Shown here: one piece after another, positions 10,821 to 22,799 of the stretch
Layout: every line of letters starts with the position of its first letter
Numbering within the stretch: the first letter of the stretch is position 1
Assembly: GCA_020744225.1 (NCBI GenBank)
Contig: JAGMWG010000012.1
Coordinates: 1,394,943 to 1,458,942 of the forward strand
Length of the DNA stretch: 64,000 nt
DNA from: Paraphoma chrysanthemicola
Taxonomy: Eukaryota > Ascomycota > Dothideomycetes > Pleosporales > Phaeosphaeriaceae
Reading direction: 5' to 3'
Position numbers and translations under genes: made by a program
Notes under the pieces: generated by a model
The model's database searches: none
What the model saw: the letters and a program-made list of their open reading frames with translations, nothing else
What the model was told of the DNA's origin: nothing

Positions 10821-12083
10821 TTATTCCCTCCAATCGTAATCTGGCACTGGGAATTCGCTGCTATCTGCAAATGCAGCGCCCAGGTACTTCTGCGCCACTT
10901 CAGCAAGACCACTCCAAGCAACGAGAGCAAAAAGCCGGTTTCTGATCCAAATGCCCCACGCTGTCTGCGGAGCCATGATGGACGAGACAAGTGGTGGAAT
11001 CTTTTGCATTTCCTCAATCAGCGGTCGCATCTTCCCCTCGTACTCTCGCAGTCCTGCTGCAAGATCACCAGGATGTTTACCAATCTCGCCGGCTAACAAG
11101 TACCCGCCAGCCAGTGCAAGACTCGTTCCACCGCCAGTCGGTCCAGCCGCGTACCCAGCGTCGCCGACTAGGACGAAACGCCCTTTTGATAGTGTCGGTA
11201 TCTTGACTTGGACAATTTCGCTGGCGTAAAAGTCCTTGGCCGCCAGCATCTCTTGCAATAGCAAATCCGTTCTCCAACCAGCGCCGCTAAATTGTTGCAC
11301 AACGAATGCTTTCACCCCCTCTTCCCCCTTCGCCGCAGCTTCGCAGAATGCTCTCGTGCTAGTTGGCGAATTGACGCATTGCAACATGACACGATTCACT
11401 CCACTTGAATCTGACCCGATACTGACAAACCTTCCTCCAGGTGCACTGTACCCTTGCCCATTTCTACTGCCCTCCAGTATATCTCGCTGGCTCGAAAAAT
11501 ACACCGTCCACGAATCCGTCGCAACAACATGCTCTCTCGCACCACACTCCATCCCCATTCCTCTCGTCCTCGACAACGCCCCATCACACGCAATCACAAG
11601 ATCGTAATCCTCCGCTTTCTTCCCATATGCAAACTCCACTTTCACACTCTCCTCGCGCTGCGCAATGGCTACGATTCGCTCGCCAAACACGTATTCTACC
11701 CCGTCTTGCCCCTCGCTCAATCCAACAAGCAACCTCGCGAACTCTCCCCGCAAAATCTCAAATTCACTCACAATACCCTGCCGCTCCGCGTTTCCCGTCG
11801 CGCGAATCGTGCCCCAGGGCGTGCCGTCCTGCCGCATGAAACTCACGCCCTCTTCCCGCGTCGAGTGTGCGCGCACAGCTGCTTCAAGACCAGGAATCCG
11901 ACGGAGCACGCTCACGCCAAAGGTGCGGATGTCGATTGCTTGGCCCCCGGTGCGGAGCGAGGGTGAGCGCTCGAGGAGCGTGATGGAGTGGCCGAGACGG
12001 GAGAGGAAGAAGGCGGTTGTGGGGCCCGCGATGGAGGAGCCTGAGATGAGGATTTTAAGTTTTGGTATGGCGGTGGTGGACAT
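10821..12083 (-). CDS. FAD-dependent monooxygenase (PHBH fold)
   Basis: A flavoprotein hydroxylase that would use NAD(P)H and oxygen to hydroxylate an aromatic or polyketide-like substrate, which is not identifiable here. Single exon, 420 residues. Visible are the dinucleotide-binding GSSIAG (residues 15-20), with Ser in the second and third glycine-motif places, the DG region LVIACDGALSRTR (162-174), and the GD motif with the FAD ribityl contact, GDAGYAAGPTGGGTSLAL (307-324). It ends only 45 bases from the convergent SPO7 stop. The next minus-strand gene upstream is an NAD(P)-dependent epimerase-like protein, but the 372-base gap gives no proof of a cluster. Confidence 0.9.
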   Translation of the reverse strand: MSTTAIPKLKILISGSSIAGPTTAFFLSRLGHSITLLERSPSLRTGGQAIDIRTFGVSVLRRIPGLEAAVRAHSTREEGVSFMRQDGTPWGTIRATGNAERQGIVSEFEILRGEFARLLVGLSEGQDGVEYVFGERIVAIAQREESVKVEFAYGKKAEDYDLVIACDGALSRTRGMGMECGAREHVVATDSWTVYFSSQRDILEGSRNGQGYSAPGGRFVSIGSDSSGVNRVMLQCVNSPTSTRAFCEAAAKGEEGVKAFVVQQFSGAGWRTDLLLQEMLAAKDFYASEIVQVKIPTLSKGRFVLVGDAGYAAGPTGGGTSLALAGGYLLAGEIGKHPGDLAAGLREYEGKMRPLIEEMQKIPPLVSSIMAPQTAWGIWIRNRLFALVAWSGLAEVAQKYLGAAFADSSEFPVPDYDWRE

Positions 12084-12455
12084 GCTGGGTAATCAGGGAA
12101 GTGAGTATGTGTGTTGAGATATCGATGAATGGGTTCTTGTATTTGGAGAGATGGAATAGTTCGTTGGTCTTGTGATTTCGTGCAGATGTTGAATTTGATA
12201 ATCGATCCAAATCTGGAAAATAAAACTACCCAGTTTGAAGATAGGAAACATGCAAGACTTATGCGTTGTATGCAGATTAAGCTATTCCTGCTGCCTTGGC
12301 TAAGCTTGTTCAAAGAGATCCCAAGGCGTGATCTCGGTTGCAGCGACATGGCTACAAATTGCTTGGCTTAGGATCAATGACGTCGAAAAGCGTATACGCT
12401 ATCCTGATCCAAGGCCCCGTACATGAGCCATCAAGCACCAATAGACTACAGTCCC
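12084..12455. other. Intergenic, promoter of the FAD monooxygenase
   Basis: 372 bases upstream of the FAD monooxygenase and downstream of the epimerase-like gene. Nothing coding is recognised. Confidence 0.4.
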
Positions 12456-13861
12456 TCATCCTCGCGCCGCGGCATGCAAAGAATCAATAAGACTGCTCTT
12501 CGCTTTCCCCAACTCCACCACAGCATCGATTTCGTCGTCAATCCGAGCGTAGAACTTTTCAGTTGTCCAGATAGGCTTCCATCCAATCCGTTCTTCATTG
12601 TGCGTTATAATGTTTTCCCTGTAGCATGTCTTAGTAACATTCTGGCATATTTGACAATTGAAGATATGAGCGAGTACGTACCCAGAATTCCACAGGGCCT
12701 GCACAAACGCCGCAGGCACGCCTAACGGCTCCGCGGCCTCTTCAGCACTCGACCAGATGCGCGTTTCGTCGCTTGTGACCAGGCCACGAGCTTTCAGCGC
12801 AAGAGCCAAGTGTTTGGCGAGATCGTGCCAGTGGAGAGGATGCGCGATGCCAAAGTAGTAACCCTTTTCCCCGTGCTCGATTTGTTTGCCCTGCAGGATT
12901 GCTTCGAGGACAAGGCCGTAGAGGCCGGTCAGGTCGGAGATGTGAACGCCTGAAATTTTCTGCGAGTGCGTTAGCTGCTCGAATACTTTCTTTTGAATCA
13001 GTGGGCATGGAATGTAGGACGTACGGTGTTCTCGGGGAACTTGTAGACAGCCTTGTGAGCGAGGGCTGCAGATACGTATGGCGGGAATATGACGGAGAGT
13101 TGGTTCCATGGGCCGGTACCTTTTCCATCTGTCGTGTTGTGAGTAAGTCATCAAAATCTTCGCGAGACATTAGTTCGACGTACATGTAATGGTAGGTACG
13201 ATGATGTAACTCAAGACTCCAAGAGCCTTGGAGTAATCTACTACATTCACGTCTGTCTGCCGGATTGGAAAAGAGTCCGCGAGGCGCTTCTCAGTGCCGA
13301 AGACGTCATCTGTGTCGCTAAAGTCTCCAGCAGGCCATCCGGTGTTGGGGTAGAAGGCACCCGTTCCTGACGTCTAATTGCAACGTCAGTGATTCGTGAC
13401 TTCAGATTGACCGATGGAGCAAACTTACATGGATGAAATATGTTTGTTGTCCACTCGTTTCTTTCCGCTTGCCGAGCGCAGTAATGAGGTTCTTGGCAAG
13501 ATTCCAGTTCATTGCACTCGCGGTATGTATAACAATATTCACTGTAGCTTCATCAGTGAATGAAATATTGAGGCATGCCCTACGCGTACCTTCGTGTTGT
13601 AGCACGGTCTGAGTAACAGCATTCTCGTCGCTTAGATCGACTTGGACAGCATCAACACCCAACTTTGCCCACGCAGCAACGTGTTCCAAGGATCGAACGG
13701 CGGCGGTGATGTGGGCTTTTTGAAGAACTGGGCTACTGCTTGATAGAAAGTTGGCGGCGATGGAGCCTCCGCTATTGATAGTCAGTGGAAGTCTCACTGT
13801 CAATGGACAAGCTCTCGTACATGTAACCTCCAGCACCAGTAACGAGAACGTTGTTGGTCAT
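12456..13861 (-). CDS. NAD(P)-binding epimerase/reductase-like protein (extended SDR)
   Basis: A Rossmann-fold protein of the extended SDR/epimerase type; the substrate is unknown. Seven exons read downward: 13861-13821, 13771-13590, 13541-13429, 13373-13184, 13128-13025, 12959-12682 and 12618-12456, all GT-AG and in phase, giving 356 residues. The N-terminus is TGAGGYIGGSIA, a GxGGxIG nucleotide-binding loop that is split by intron 1. The acidic stretch VDAVQVDLSDENAV follows, then the strand VIHTASAMNW, then HTSGTGAFYP. The C-terminal half (ISGVHISDLTGLYGLVLEA, HPLHWHDLAKHLA) is typical of fungal proteins annotated as nucleoside-diphosphate-sugar epimerases. The usual YxxxK is not obvious; a YSK in VVDYSKALG may be its equivalent. 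No break was seen. Confidence 0.85.
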
Positions 13862-15769
13862 TGTATAAGATCTCGAAAACTGTGTCGACCACTGAATCTT
13901 TTGTTTTGTGCTCTGGATGGTAAACCAGATCACATCCAGCGATGCGATACATATTTATAACTTATGCTCATACTTCTCGCGAAATCCTCCATGTGCATCG
14001 TCATGATTCTTGGATGCCGAGCAAACTTAAAATAGTGTGGCGTTGGCTTGGTACCTATGGTGTAGCTGTGCCACTGCTCGTCAGCCAATTGGAGGAGAGC
14101 TGCGGGGCGCCTAAAATGCGAGATCTATACTGAGCAACAACTTGGCACACAGCTTTGTAATACCTACAACAAAACCGGCCTCATGTTGCGAGGAGTCTAT
14201 CGTGTCGCAAAATTGCTGGTTGGCAAGCACGGCGATAAAGTGAGATAACTGCGCAGTTCCAATCTTGGAAGGTTCGCTGTAATTGCTGCTATGGTGCAGT
14301 GGGCCAGAGTCGGCTTTCGGACTTTGCAGCCTAACTGACCTCAGAGCAGCTGAGAAGTTGGCAGCTTGATAATCGATCGTCTTACAGCAGCACACATGAA
14401 AGGGGCAAGCTTCCAAGCCGCAATTTAGATCTCGTTTCCGGGCTACCAAAACACCTTTCATCCGCCGTATGCTCCTCACGATTCTCCAATATCACGTCTA
14501 CGAATGCTACTGCGCCCTTCTTCAGGGCTGGACCAAATCTTGGCCACTAAATACCTCTTTAGATTACCGCAAAGGGATGTAGGACTGCCGTCCATTGGAG
14601 AATTGCGAAGGGCGAAGTATTTGAGATGAAGCATCAAATTGGAAGCGAATCTGTTGGATCCGGTCGCGATCTCCGGATTGTTGCGAGGAATTTCAAAATA
14701 ACGAAGTTTATGGATCATCACTGAAAATGCTCAATTCAATCGCAAGATCTCAGCGCTCTCGTTAAAGTCCACATCGAGATCTTGGACAACGAGTAAAATG
14801 CTCGGCACACCCCGATGTGAAGGCGCTTTGATCGCGTCAGCTCAGGCACGCATGGCAATACAGGCCTGTCCCATTGACGCCACTAGCATAGCATTGAAGT
14901 GCTTCATCACTACTTTCCTCATCCTCATCTATACGGTGCGAGCCATGTGCATTGACAATGCGAGCCCGTTTTTTAAGTAGGTCTAGGCAGGTCACGTTCA
15001 TGCCCAGCGGACCGCATCCTATTTCGCTGGGATCCATGACATGTCGCACTTTCACCTAGCTCAAAAGCACAATCATACCATAGGCCACAATCAGGTTTGA
15101 CCCTTTCAAGATAAGTACGCACCGAATGATCCGCAGGAGAGTTTTTTCGTTGGACTTCTCTTTGGGAATTGTTTGAAAGGACTTCGTCCCCACTTTTACA
15201 GCTCGGACAGTTTAAGGATTGCCCATAGTAAATTCTCTATTTGGTAGAAAGATGAACTCCTAAGGTGCTTGTAGGTTCAACTTTGTTCAGACTTCGGGTC
15301 CTTTACAAAATACTACTTGTATGCCCGAGCCTTCTCCGTTGGGGGACATGGCGGTATCACACCTCCAAAATGGCTTGGAATGCATCGAAGAATTAATGAA
15401 CTCGATATGAGATGGTGAAAGGCTGCCGTATGCGTGCTCGAAGTTAACTGGGAGCTGACGATCGACTTGTAGAGGTATCCGCGCTTGTTGACATGTCTAC
15501 ACCTCAAATACAAAGTTGGATAACTTTCATGTCCACCCCAAGCACGTTTCGAACAATATCTGGGTAGTTTGGGTCTGCTGTTATGTTACACAATTTATGG
15601 CAGCCTAGGAGATTTGAACTAGATGCTCAGCATGTGAGCTGTCGTTATTCTTTTTGCCAATTTATCAACCTCCTTGCCATCTTGATGATGTTGCGCTATA
15701 GTTCGGGTTTTTCATTCGAGTCGACACTCTCCACCGACAAGGCTCCCCACTTTGCAATAATGAGGTTGC
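13862..15769. other. Gene-poor stretch
   Basis: About 1.9 kb with only short unrelated frames on both strands. The part from about 15.3 to 15.8 kb may be the eroded downstream portion of the pseudogene described next, because its minus-strand reading continues weakly there. No repeat or RNA gene is visible. Confidence 0.35.
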
Positions 15770-16290
15770 TGTGACGCTTACAACTGAATTCTCGCCAGCA
15801 AAGTGTTAATAGTGAGCACGTGTCTTTTGATTTCTGCCCTGAACCTGTCGACCGCCTCTTGCTTTCAAACTGCACAGTGGGACTTTCCCAAAATTCGTGC
15901 GCCATGAAGAATATGTCGATTGTAAATCAAGTACATCGTGGACCTTCAAGTTCTTCACCAGGATCGCACCAATACATTCTTGGCACTGAGAGGCGCTGTG
16001 CTCAAGCGTAAGCTTCTGAAAGGCTTGCGAAGCATCGACTTGAGAGCTTGTTACCACGGTGAGTGCTTCCTCCAACCGTCTAAGCTCTGAGACGAAGCTG
16101 CAAAAGTAAGTCTTCGCTCAAGCAACCTCGACCAACGACTTGACAAGCTCCTTGACAGGTTTGATGCTGGCGATAAAGTCGGCTAAAGGGGACCCAGAAC
16201 CCGGCGTTGGCACGTGTTTGCCGGACGAAGACAGTCCTGTCCCGTTGGACTCTGAAATCTTTCTGAGCTGCCCCGACGAATCAGGCTACC
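15770..16290 (-). pseudogene. Remnant of a fungal N-terminal (HET/NLR-associated) domain protein
   Basis: On the minus strand a coherent fragment reads through FIASIKPVKELVKSLVEV, a TGA, then FVSELRRLEEALTVV, LTLEHSASQCQECI and, after a one-base shift near 15.9 kb, KQEAVDRFRAEIKRHV and INTLLARIQL. These segments resemble the helical N-terminal domain found ahead of NACHT/ankyrin or other effector modules in fungal NLR-like proteins; I infer this from general resemblance, not from a search. The fragment has at least one internal stop, a frameshift and stops at its lower end, and no NTPase domain follows. It therefore looks like a dead copy. Borders are approximate. Confidence 0.42.
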
Positions 16291-16299
16291 TTTGATTGG

Positions 16300-16957
16300 G
16301 TTGTATATTTCCTTCGTAGGGCACACAATTGCAAAGGCGCCACTGATCACATTTGGTCTATAGCCGACTGAGGGCTATAGGAGCAAGCCGTTTGCTGTGC
16401 AAGTGCCATGCCAAACTGTATCCAACCTCATCGCGGCTGCTTTTGATATGACCACCAGGGCTGCTGGAGGCACTACAGTTGGCAGGGTTACCAAGAGTTT
16501 AGTAAGAATCAAAGTTAAAGAGTCCGGATGCGAGATGATGCCAACTAAGAGACGATCGTTGCCGTCCCAAATGTCGATAGCGGCTTCTATGAAGGTGTCG
16601 TGCTCGCAAGGGTTTAGCTACTCGTTGGTCTCGCTCAAGATCTGCTCAGGGTACGTTTGACCCCAAAGGGTTCTGTTTAATTCGATAGTCGCAGATCGAG
16701 TAAGATGATATCTTGGCGAAAACACTACCCCTAAGAGGTTAGGAGGATTGACCTAGTTCTCGCCCTTGTCTGATTATTGCGCTAGCCTATCATGGTAACG
16801 CAGTTGCTGCGGGGTACTAGTTTAGTGCTTGGCGATTCAAATCTCCTCAAAGAGTCAACAGATCATGCACAAACCGTTAGCTCCGCTACATGCACAAGTT
16901 ACGCTCTCATCAATGTTCTGAACTGATAGCAGGTCCAGCCCAGGACACGCATCACGT
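16300..16957. other. Intergenic, upstream of Zn2Cys6 regulator
   Basis: About 650 bases with short frames only. It contains the promoter of the regulator; nothing else is recognised. Confidence 0.35.
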
Positions 16958-18677
16958 ATGCAACCTAAAAGTCAAAACGTTTGTCAGCAATGTCGGTCGC
17001 GCAAGCTTGGCGTACGTTCGGTGCCTCTGTTCTCCCTCTAGTTGGGTGAAAGTCACATTGACATTAATTCCATCCCTAGTGCGACGGTAAAGTGCCAGCG
17101 TGTAGTCAATGTGCCCTCCGGTGCATTCCGTGCGGCGGTTATCCGCAAGATTTCGTCTTCGTCTCACAGATGAACAGCAGCGCCCTTGAGTCTACAAGTC
17201 TTTGGCGGACCAGCGCAAATTTAACGACCCACCGAAAACAGCCATCCAAACAGATCAAAGTCATCAACACCCACCAGGCGAGTCATAGCGGAGTGACCAA
17301 TGCCAATACCTCGGGACCTACAACTGAGATCACGTGCTCGGATTTGGAGCATGACATCTGTTTTATTGTAAAGAGTTACTCTCCACTCTACAGCAGCATG
17401 CCTGCAGAGTCAAATCCGTGGCATAACCAGATCTGCGGAGCTTGGGTGGAGGCCCTCCCATTGCTCTTTGCGAGAGGGCAGATGGAGGATTTCCTCGCTT
17501 CATCGATCATGTCTTTTGCAGCTGCTCTTCGTCATCACTGCCTTGGAAGTGATGCAATACCACCTCAAGCGCTTGAACTCTACTGCAAATCTCTCAGACT
17601 TGTGAGTGTAGCACTTCAAACGGCTAATGGTATTCTCCAAGTCGAACACTGCGCTGCAATCATGTGTCTGGCAGTGACGGAGGTAAGTGGGGAGTTTTCA
17701 ACGACTAAGAACCCGTGACAAAGGCGTTTTAAGAGCTAACGATTGTTCCAAAGTTAGTATTCCCAACCTCAGAGTCTAGCTGGATGAAGCATGCGACAGC
17801 CGTCGAGAGTTTTATCCAGCGTGTTGGTCCTGTCCCATTTGCAACCAGTATCCTTCACAAACTGTTTGTTGGATTCAGACCATTACTGGTGGGTTTGCCA
17901 AATGATATTGTCATTTCAAATCACTCTACTAATCATTGCCGGGTCTTGCAGTTGATCAATTCACTGCTCAATCGACGCAGAACCTTTCTTGCGCAGCAAG
18001 AGTGGACTACTCAGCCTTTCCAAGGGCAGCCTATTTCTTTGATGCAATCACTTTTGAGCAAGGCTGCTTGTCTACCAGCACTGCTTGAACGATGTACCGA
18101 TTTGGGGATCTCTGTTGATGTGGTCGACCCCGCAGCCTTGGAGCATGTTATGATCGACCTGATAACGGTTCAGAAGGGCTTTCAAACTTGGGAGTCAACA
18201 GCAAGATCCAAATCATCGTCTCCTTTGTCCTGGAAAAGGCTTGATGCAGATCAACATTTTGCGCGAGACGAGAACGATCTCTGGTTTCCTGACGTGATGA
18301 CCGCAAACAGCTTGATGTACTGCTGGGCGTTTGAAATAGTTGTGTTGAAGCACTTGAGCTTCCTCTCTAAGATTTTTGAAGCGAAGGAGCCATCTGGCAA
18401 GCTCACTTGCGTAAAGTTTACCTCCAGGACTCTCCTGAGGCATAAGTCTGTTGAGCTTGCGGAGATGATTTGCGATAGTATGGCCTATGCAATGCAGCCT
18501 GACATGAAGCTTTGGGGCCCTGCTTCAGCCTTTTTCACATTCAGGACGGCTCTCTGGACCTTCAACGATAACAAAGCAGACTGCAGGTCTCAGCTTCTGC
18601 GCTGCCAGCGTATAGTCGACGAGCTAGCCAAGAGACGTATTATTTTTCCAGAGGCACATGAGTTCTTTTCTGAATAG
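16958..18677 (+). CDS. Zn2Cys6 transcription factor with fungal-specific regulatory domain
   Basis: A nuclear regulator with an N-terminal binuclear zinc cluster. Exons 16958-17011, 17080-17682, 17754-17888 and 17952-18677 give 505 residues. The zinc cluster is split by intron 1: CQQCRSRKLGC then DGKVPACSQCALRCIPC, a perfect C-x2-C-x6-C-x6-C-x2-C-x6-C pattern at residues 9-36. The start is the ATG at 16958, eight residues before the first cysteine. The third intron (63 bases, a multiple of three) is inferred because removing it joins LFVGFRPLL to LINSLLNRRRTFLAQQEW, a familiar order in this family. Its target genes are unknown; the SDR downstream is convergent, 158 bases away. Confidence 0.86.
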
Positions 18678-18834
18678 TTTACAGTATTCATAACAATATG
18701 AAATGAGATCTCAAGTCTGTTCGATCAGGCGGGCGCACATAAGCTGGATATCGGATGCTTTCCAATTTTGCTCCTACAGACCTTTGCTATTACATTTCTG
18801 GATATCTATTTGAGCACGCGACAGAAACAGTCCA

Positions 18835-19830
18835 TCAAGACAAGAATGGTTTAACCAATTCCATAGACTTCTCCCACAACAAACGCTCTTTCTCCTGGTC
18901 AAAAGCATAAGGTGCGTAGCCCGGATCATACTCCTCCGGATCAGGCTTAGCTGGTTTCGAAATCTGCACGTCTTCAAGATAAACACCACCCTTGCCTTCC
19001 AATGCCTTTGCTGTCGCTGCCCAAACTGATGTCGCCGCACCCTGTTCCACGTTCTTCGTAACTTTGTTGACAATCGGGTGAGCAGCCCAACCCTCTAGCA
19101 TTTCTGCTGGCAAGAACTTCATCAGACCCGTACCAATCAATCCGGGGTGGACGGAATAGCCGTGCACACCCTGGCTCCCATAACGACGTTCAAGCTCGGT
19201 AGCAGTATACAGGTTGGCGGTTTTGCTCTGGCCGTACGCTACCCAAGGATGGTATTTTCCCTCAAAGTTGAAGTCGTCAAAGTTTACGCCTCCAAGACGA
19301 TGTGCCGAGGAAGAAAGAACAACAACACGCGATTTGAAGTCCGGTGTAGTAGATTTGATCAGAGTTGGGAGAAGGAGCTGGATCAGCAAGAAATGCGCCA
19401 GATGGTTTGTGCCGAACTGAGTCTCAAAGCCATCTTCGGTGCGACCTTCTGGGGTTGCCATGACGCCTGCATTAGCGATTAAGATGTTGAGTCTGTCAGA
19501 ATCTTTCGAGAATGCGTTGACACATTTTCGAACGCTTGATAGCGAGTTGAGATCGAGTTCCAGAAGCTTGGCTTTGGGGTTATCCAGGATGCCGCCCAGT
19601 GCTGATTTGGCTTTTTTGAGGTCCCGTGCCGTGAGGTAGACGGTAGCACCAATCTCCAGAAGGGCTCGGGCAGTCTCGATCCCAATTCCCGAAGAGGTAC
19701 CCGTAATCAGAACTGTCTTATCAGACCATTTCCCTTTCAATTGCTCATCCTTGATGATCTGGTTGGCGGTAGGACGAGCATCTCCCGGGCCATCGGGAGT
19801 CTGGTGGATAGATTCGTACTTTGCAGACAT
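18835..19830 (-). CDS. Short-chain dehydrogenase/reductase (retinol-dehydrogenase-like)
   Basis: A classical SDR that would oxidise or reduce an alcohol/ketone with NAD(P). Single exon, 331 residues if the ATG at 19830 is used; an in-frame ATG at 19980 would add 50 residues of low-complexity sequence that do not look like the family. Visible are the cofactor loop TGTSSGIG (43-50), NAG (120-122), the catalytic Ser region VVLSSSAHR (170-178) and the active-site YGQSK (Y199, K203). The C-terminal region with GGVYLEDVQ and PYAFDQEKERLLWEKS is typical of the WWOX/retinol-dehydrogenase-like fungal SDRs. Intact. Confidence 0.9.
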   Translation of the reverse strand: MSAKYESIHQTPDGPGDARPTANQIIKDEQLKGKWSDKTVLITGTSSGIGIETARALLEIGATVYLTARDLKKAKSALGGILDNPKAKLLELDLNSLSSVRKCVNAFSKDSDRLNILIANAGVMATPEGRTEDGFETQFGTNHLAHFLLIQLLLPTLIKSTTPDFKSRVVVLSSSAHRLGGVNFDDFNFEGKYHPWVAYGQSKTANLYTATELERRYGSQGVHGYSVHPGLIGTGLMKFLPAEMLEGWAAHPIVNKVTKNVEQGAATSVWAATAKALEGKGGVYLEDVQISKPAKPDPEEYDPGYAPYAFDQEKERLLWEKSMELVKPFLS

Positions 19831-22013
19831 TTGAAATGGCTTTTTCGGCTGAAATGGTGTTGAAACTAGGGATACTGTGAATGAAGTGGTTGGCGTTGCT
19901 GTGTGGTAACTGAAGGGTTCAGGATCGTACTTATGTAGTCGTCCACGAGCTCCGACATTTCGTGCGTTCTTAGTCCGCATATCATGTCACCACAGTTCGC
20001 ACTTCCTCAGCTTTGCTTCACTAGTGTATTCTGTTCATGCGGACCGAATGGCCTCGATACAAATGCGTATACTGCCGAAGTAATGCCGAACGCTACAGGC
20101 GGTTTTCTGCGCTGAACTCCATTGATGGTCTCTGCTTTAGTTCCCGGCTTCTATTGACATTGGTAATCCGTTGGAGCTGACAAACGCCTACAACAAATCA
20201 AACCACATAGAGGCTCAAATTAAGTTCGGCTGTCATATGGGAAGTGTCAACCAATTCGTCCGCAAGCTAGTGACAAGGCTAGTCCTCTTCAGGAAGTCAA
20301 TTTCGCCAAGGCAATCTAATCAACTTCAAGCTTCTACGTTCTATAATCATGGTAGATCATCAAATTTCTCACCTGATCAGAGACTAGTATTAGAGAGGAT
20401 TATGTGCCCGTCAAATGCTTTGTACGCGGTAAGCCTGTATGACGAAACAGCAACGCCAAAGACGATGGTCGCTACTGATTCAAATTTATTACATAGTATC
20501 ATTATTAGCTCGAACTTCAGCATGAGTACAACATGAGAAGAAGCAATCACTTACACACGAATGTCCGACAGATAGATGTGATAGCATAGAGAGGTCAATG
20601 CCGCATTTGAGATGACTCAGCTGAGCGGACACAATTTTGAGCGCGTTCTTGCCAACTGGTCGGCACTCCCGCCCGACATGAAATGCAGGTCTACCAATAC
20701 GTAGCATGGAATCAATCCGAAGAGGAGATCGGATTCAGCAAGATCAATGTACCAGGAAGAATGCGATACAAATTTTCGACAATTCCTTGACAAAGACCGC
20801 AGGAATCACTGTTTGCTCAACCACTCTGACCTGAGTCAGATGTTCTTGGCTACTTTTGCCCCTCAACATTTGCCCGCTGCTCCAGCCACTTTGCGAGGTA
20901 CTATTCAAAGCCTACCTCGTTAGAGATCTCACGCACATAAGATCCGGAGGTCCGCAGCTTGAAATTTGACAAATCCGCAATGATGGGTCGAGCACATCTG
21001 CTGAGACTTGTGATCTCAGAAGCAGGTCTTCATGCGACTTTTGCTCGTACCGTGAGCCTGGGTGGCTTGGTCACGGTCGGAAAGACCTGGACACCGGAAA
21101 ATCTGTCTATACCATCGTTCCATTGGCTGGCACCTCTTTTTCCCACGAGAATTGCCATGGTAGCTGCTGAGGCGTCAACATTATCGCTTGTCTCCACCTG
21201 TGTCGCCCCTTAGGATCCAACAAACCACTCTTCACTTCACTGTAGCAAAGCTCGTCACAACTCTGCACCATCAGTTCGAAGCGACATATCGCACTCAGGT
21301 TCATTGCATGAATCACCGCGGGTCATCATGCCGCTCGTGCGTTGGTTGGAGGGGAATATAAGATTACTATATTCTCGAGAAGTGCGATGGATTCGAACGA
21401 AACAATACGGCCAATCAGATTTCAAGCGGACCAGCCGGACCCAGCCAGGATACTTTTGAAAATAATATGGATCAATCAAGTCTTCTAAGTATGGCTATTG
21501 ATGATAGTAAGCTTCTACAATTCGAAGCTTCCCGATCTCTTTTGGACGGAAGCTTTTAACTTAACTTCCAGGCGCGATAAAGGTGGTGCTAACGGGTGCA
21601 ATGCTAGTTTTTTCCAGCAACTCCTAAGCTGAATAACGGACTCTTATTCTTCCCTCTCGCAGAGTCGTGAGTGTGATAGATCAGAATGCCAAGCAACGTG
21701 CGCACGGTGCTGATACGGCCCGACAATCTAACCTTATTGGGTAGGCTACTTACCAGTTCCCGAGCTTCCCACCTCGAGAGTCGCACGTACAAGCTCGCTA
21801 CTCAGTATCTCACTTCTCAGAAATTAAGTCTCAGCCATGGCGAGCTAGTTATGCGGCTTTCGGCCCCGCGTTTTTAGTTCTAATTCGTACCCTACAGCCA
21901 TCCCTGATGTTCTCCTGCCAACACCCGACTGAGTTCATTTCCTTCCATGTTGGGGCGCGATTTCTTTACCTTTGCTCCCTCGTTTGATTACGGGCGCTAT
22001 CTTCCTTGTTGCC
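19831..22013. other. Gene-poor stretch before the split regulator
   Basis: 2.2 kb with short frames only and no recognised protein, repeat or RNA. Base composition is close to the neighbouring intergenic DNA, not the AT-saturated type seen after 37.7 kb. Confidence 0.4.
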
Positions 22014-22769
22014 ATGCACAACAACCGCGGCCGGACCGCGTCGCGGAAACAGTTGCAGCCGCGACGAACTCACAACTTGGGTGGCTGCTCGACCTGCCGT
22101 CGCCGGCACGTCAAATGCGATCAGACACGCCCACAATGCTCCGTATGCCGCAAGGCTAATCTACAATGTGGAGGCTTTCCCTCACAGATCCGTTGGGCTT
22201 CCATGTCCACTGGCCCACCTGCCCCCAAGCCAACCCAAGCATCACAGATTACGCCATCCGCCCGAAATCCAGCAGCACCGCAGATCACAACAACGACGCA
22301 GAACGCACCTTCGATGACGCAGCTAAGTCAAAGTCCGCTCTTCATTGACCAGATATTTGGATATGCATTGACAAATTTAGAACAGCTTGACGGAGATGCC
22401 TCCTCGAATGAACTCCAGCAAGAAGACCAAGTGCCACAACCATCAATTCCGCCGCCACAGAGCTTCTCTCCCGGAAATCGTCCCCTCATTTTCGGGGACA
22501 AATCGTCTTCCAGTGTTGAAATGCCCAGCCACGCACCATCATGTTCGTCCGCTGTGCTCCCTGCGGAGGATGCGCGCCTCATAGAAGAGGATGCAGGCTT
22601 CGGGGTGAATGAACCCGATCTCTTCAGCTACCCTTCAGTAAGTTCTTTTTTCGAGTTCGAGTCGTTGCTGGAGAACTCCTCCGGCCTCGGGTGGAGCGAT
22701 TCGTCTGACCCTATGACAAGCTCTATGCCCGTCGCTTGGCTGGCCAAAGTAGGCTTGTGTGTAACATAA
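22014..22769 (+). pseudogene. ArcA-like Zn2Cys6 regulator, N-terminal half only
   Basis: This frame carries the DNA-binding half of a Zn2Cys6 regulator of the type annotated as arginine metabolism regulation protein. The cluster is GGCSTCRRRHVKCDQTRPQC followed by SVCRKANLQC (C-x2-C-x6-C-x6-C-x2-C-x6-C), and the linker is Pro/Ser rich with a later acidic stretch PAEDARLIEEDAGFG. The start ATG at 22014 is chosen because basic residues and the cluster follow; an in-frame ATG lies 14 codons upstream. The frame ends after AWLAK, where GTAGGC looks like an intron donor, and no regulatory domain follows on this strand. The matching kind of regulatory domain lies on the opposite strand immediately after it. 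Confidence 0.7.
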
Positions 22770-22799
22770 TTATTGCGATCTGGTAACGAATGAGCTCCA

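Noticed and set aside
18836..19980. Longer SDR start at 19980
   Set aside because: The extra 50 residues are low complexity and not shared with the family; they are probably untranslated leader.
21972..22013. Upstream ATG for the zinc-cluster half
   Set aside because: The added residues form a hydrophobic stretch that does not fit a DNA-binding N-terminus; the ATG at 22014 is preferred.
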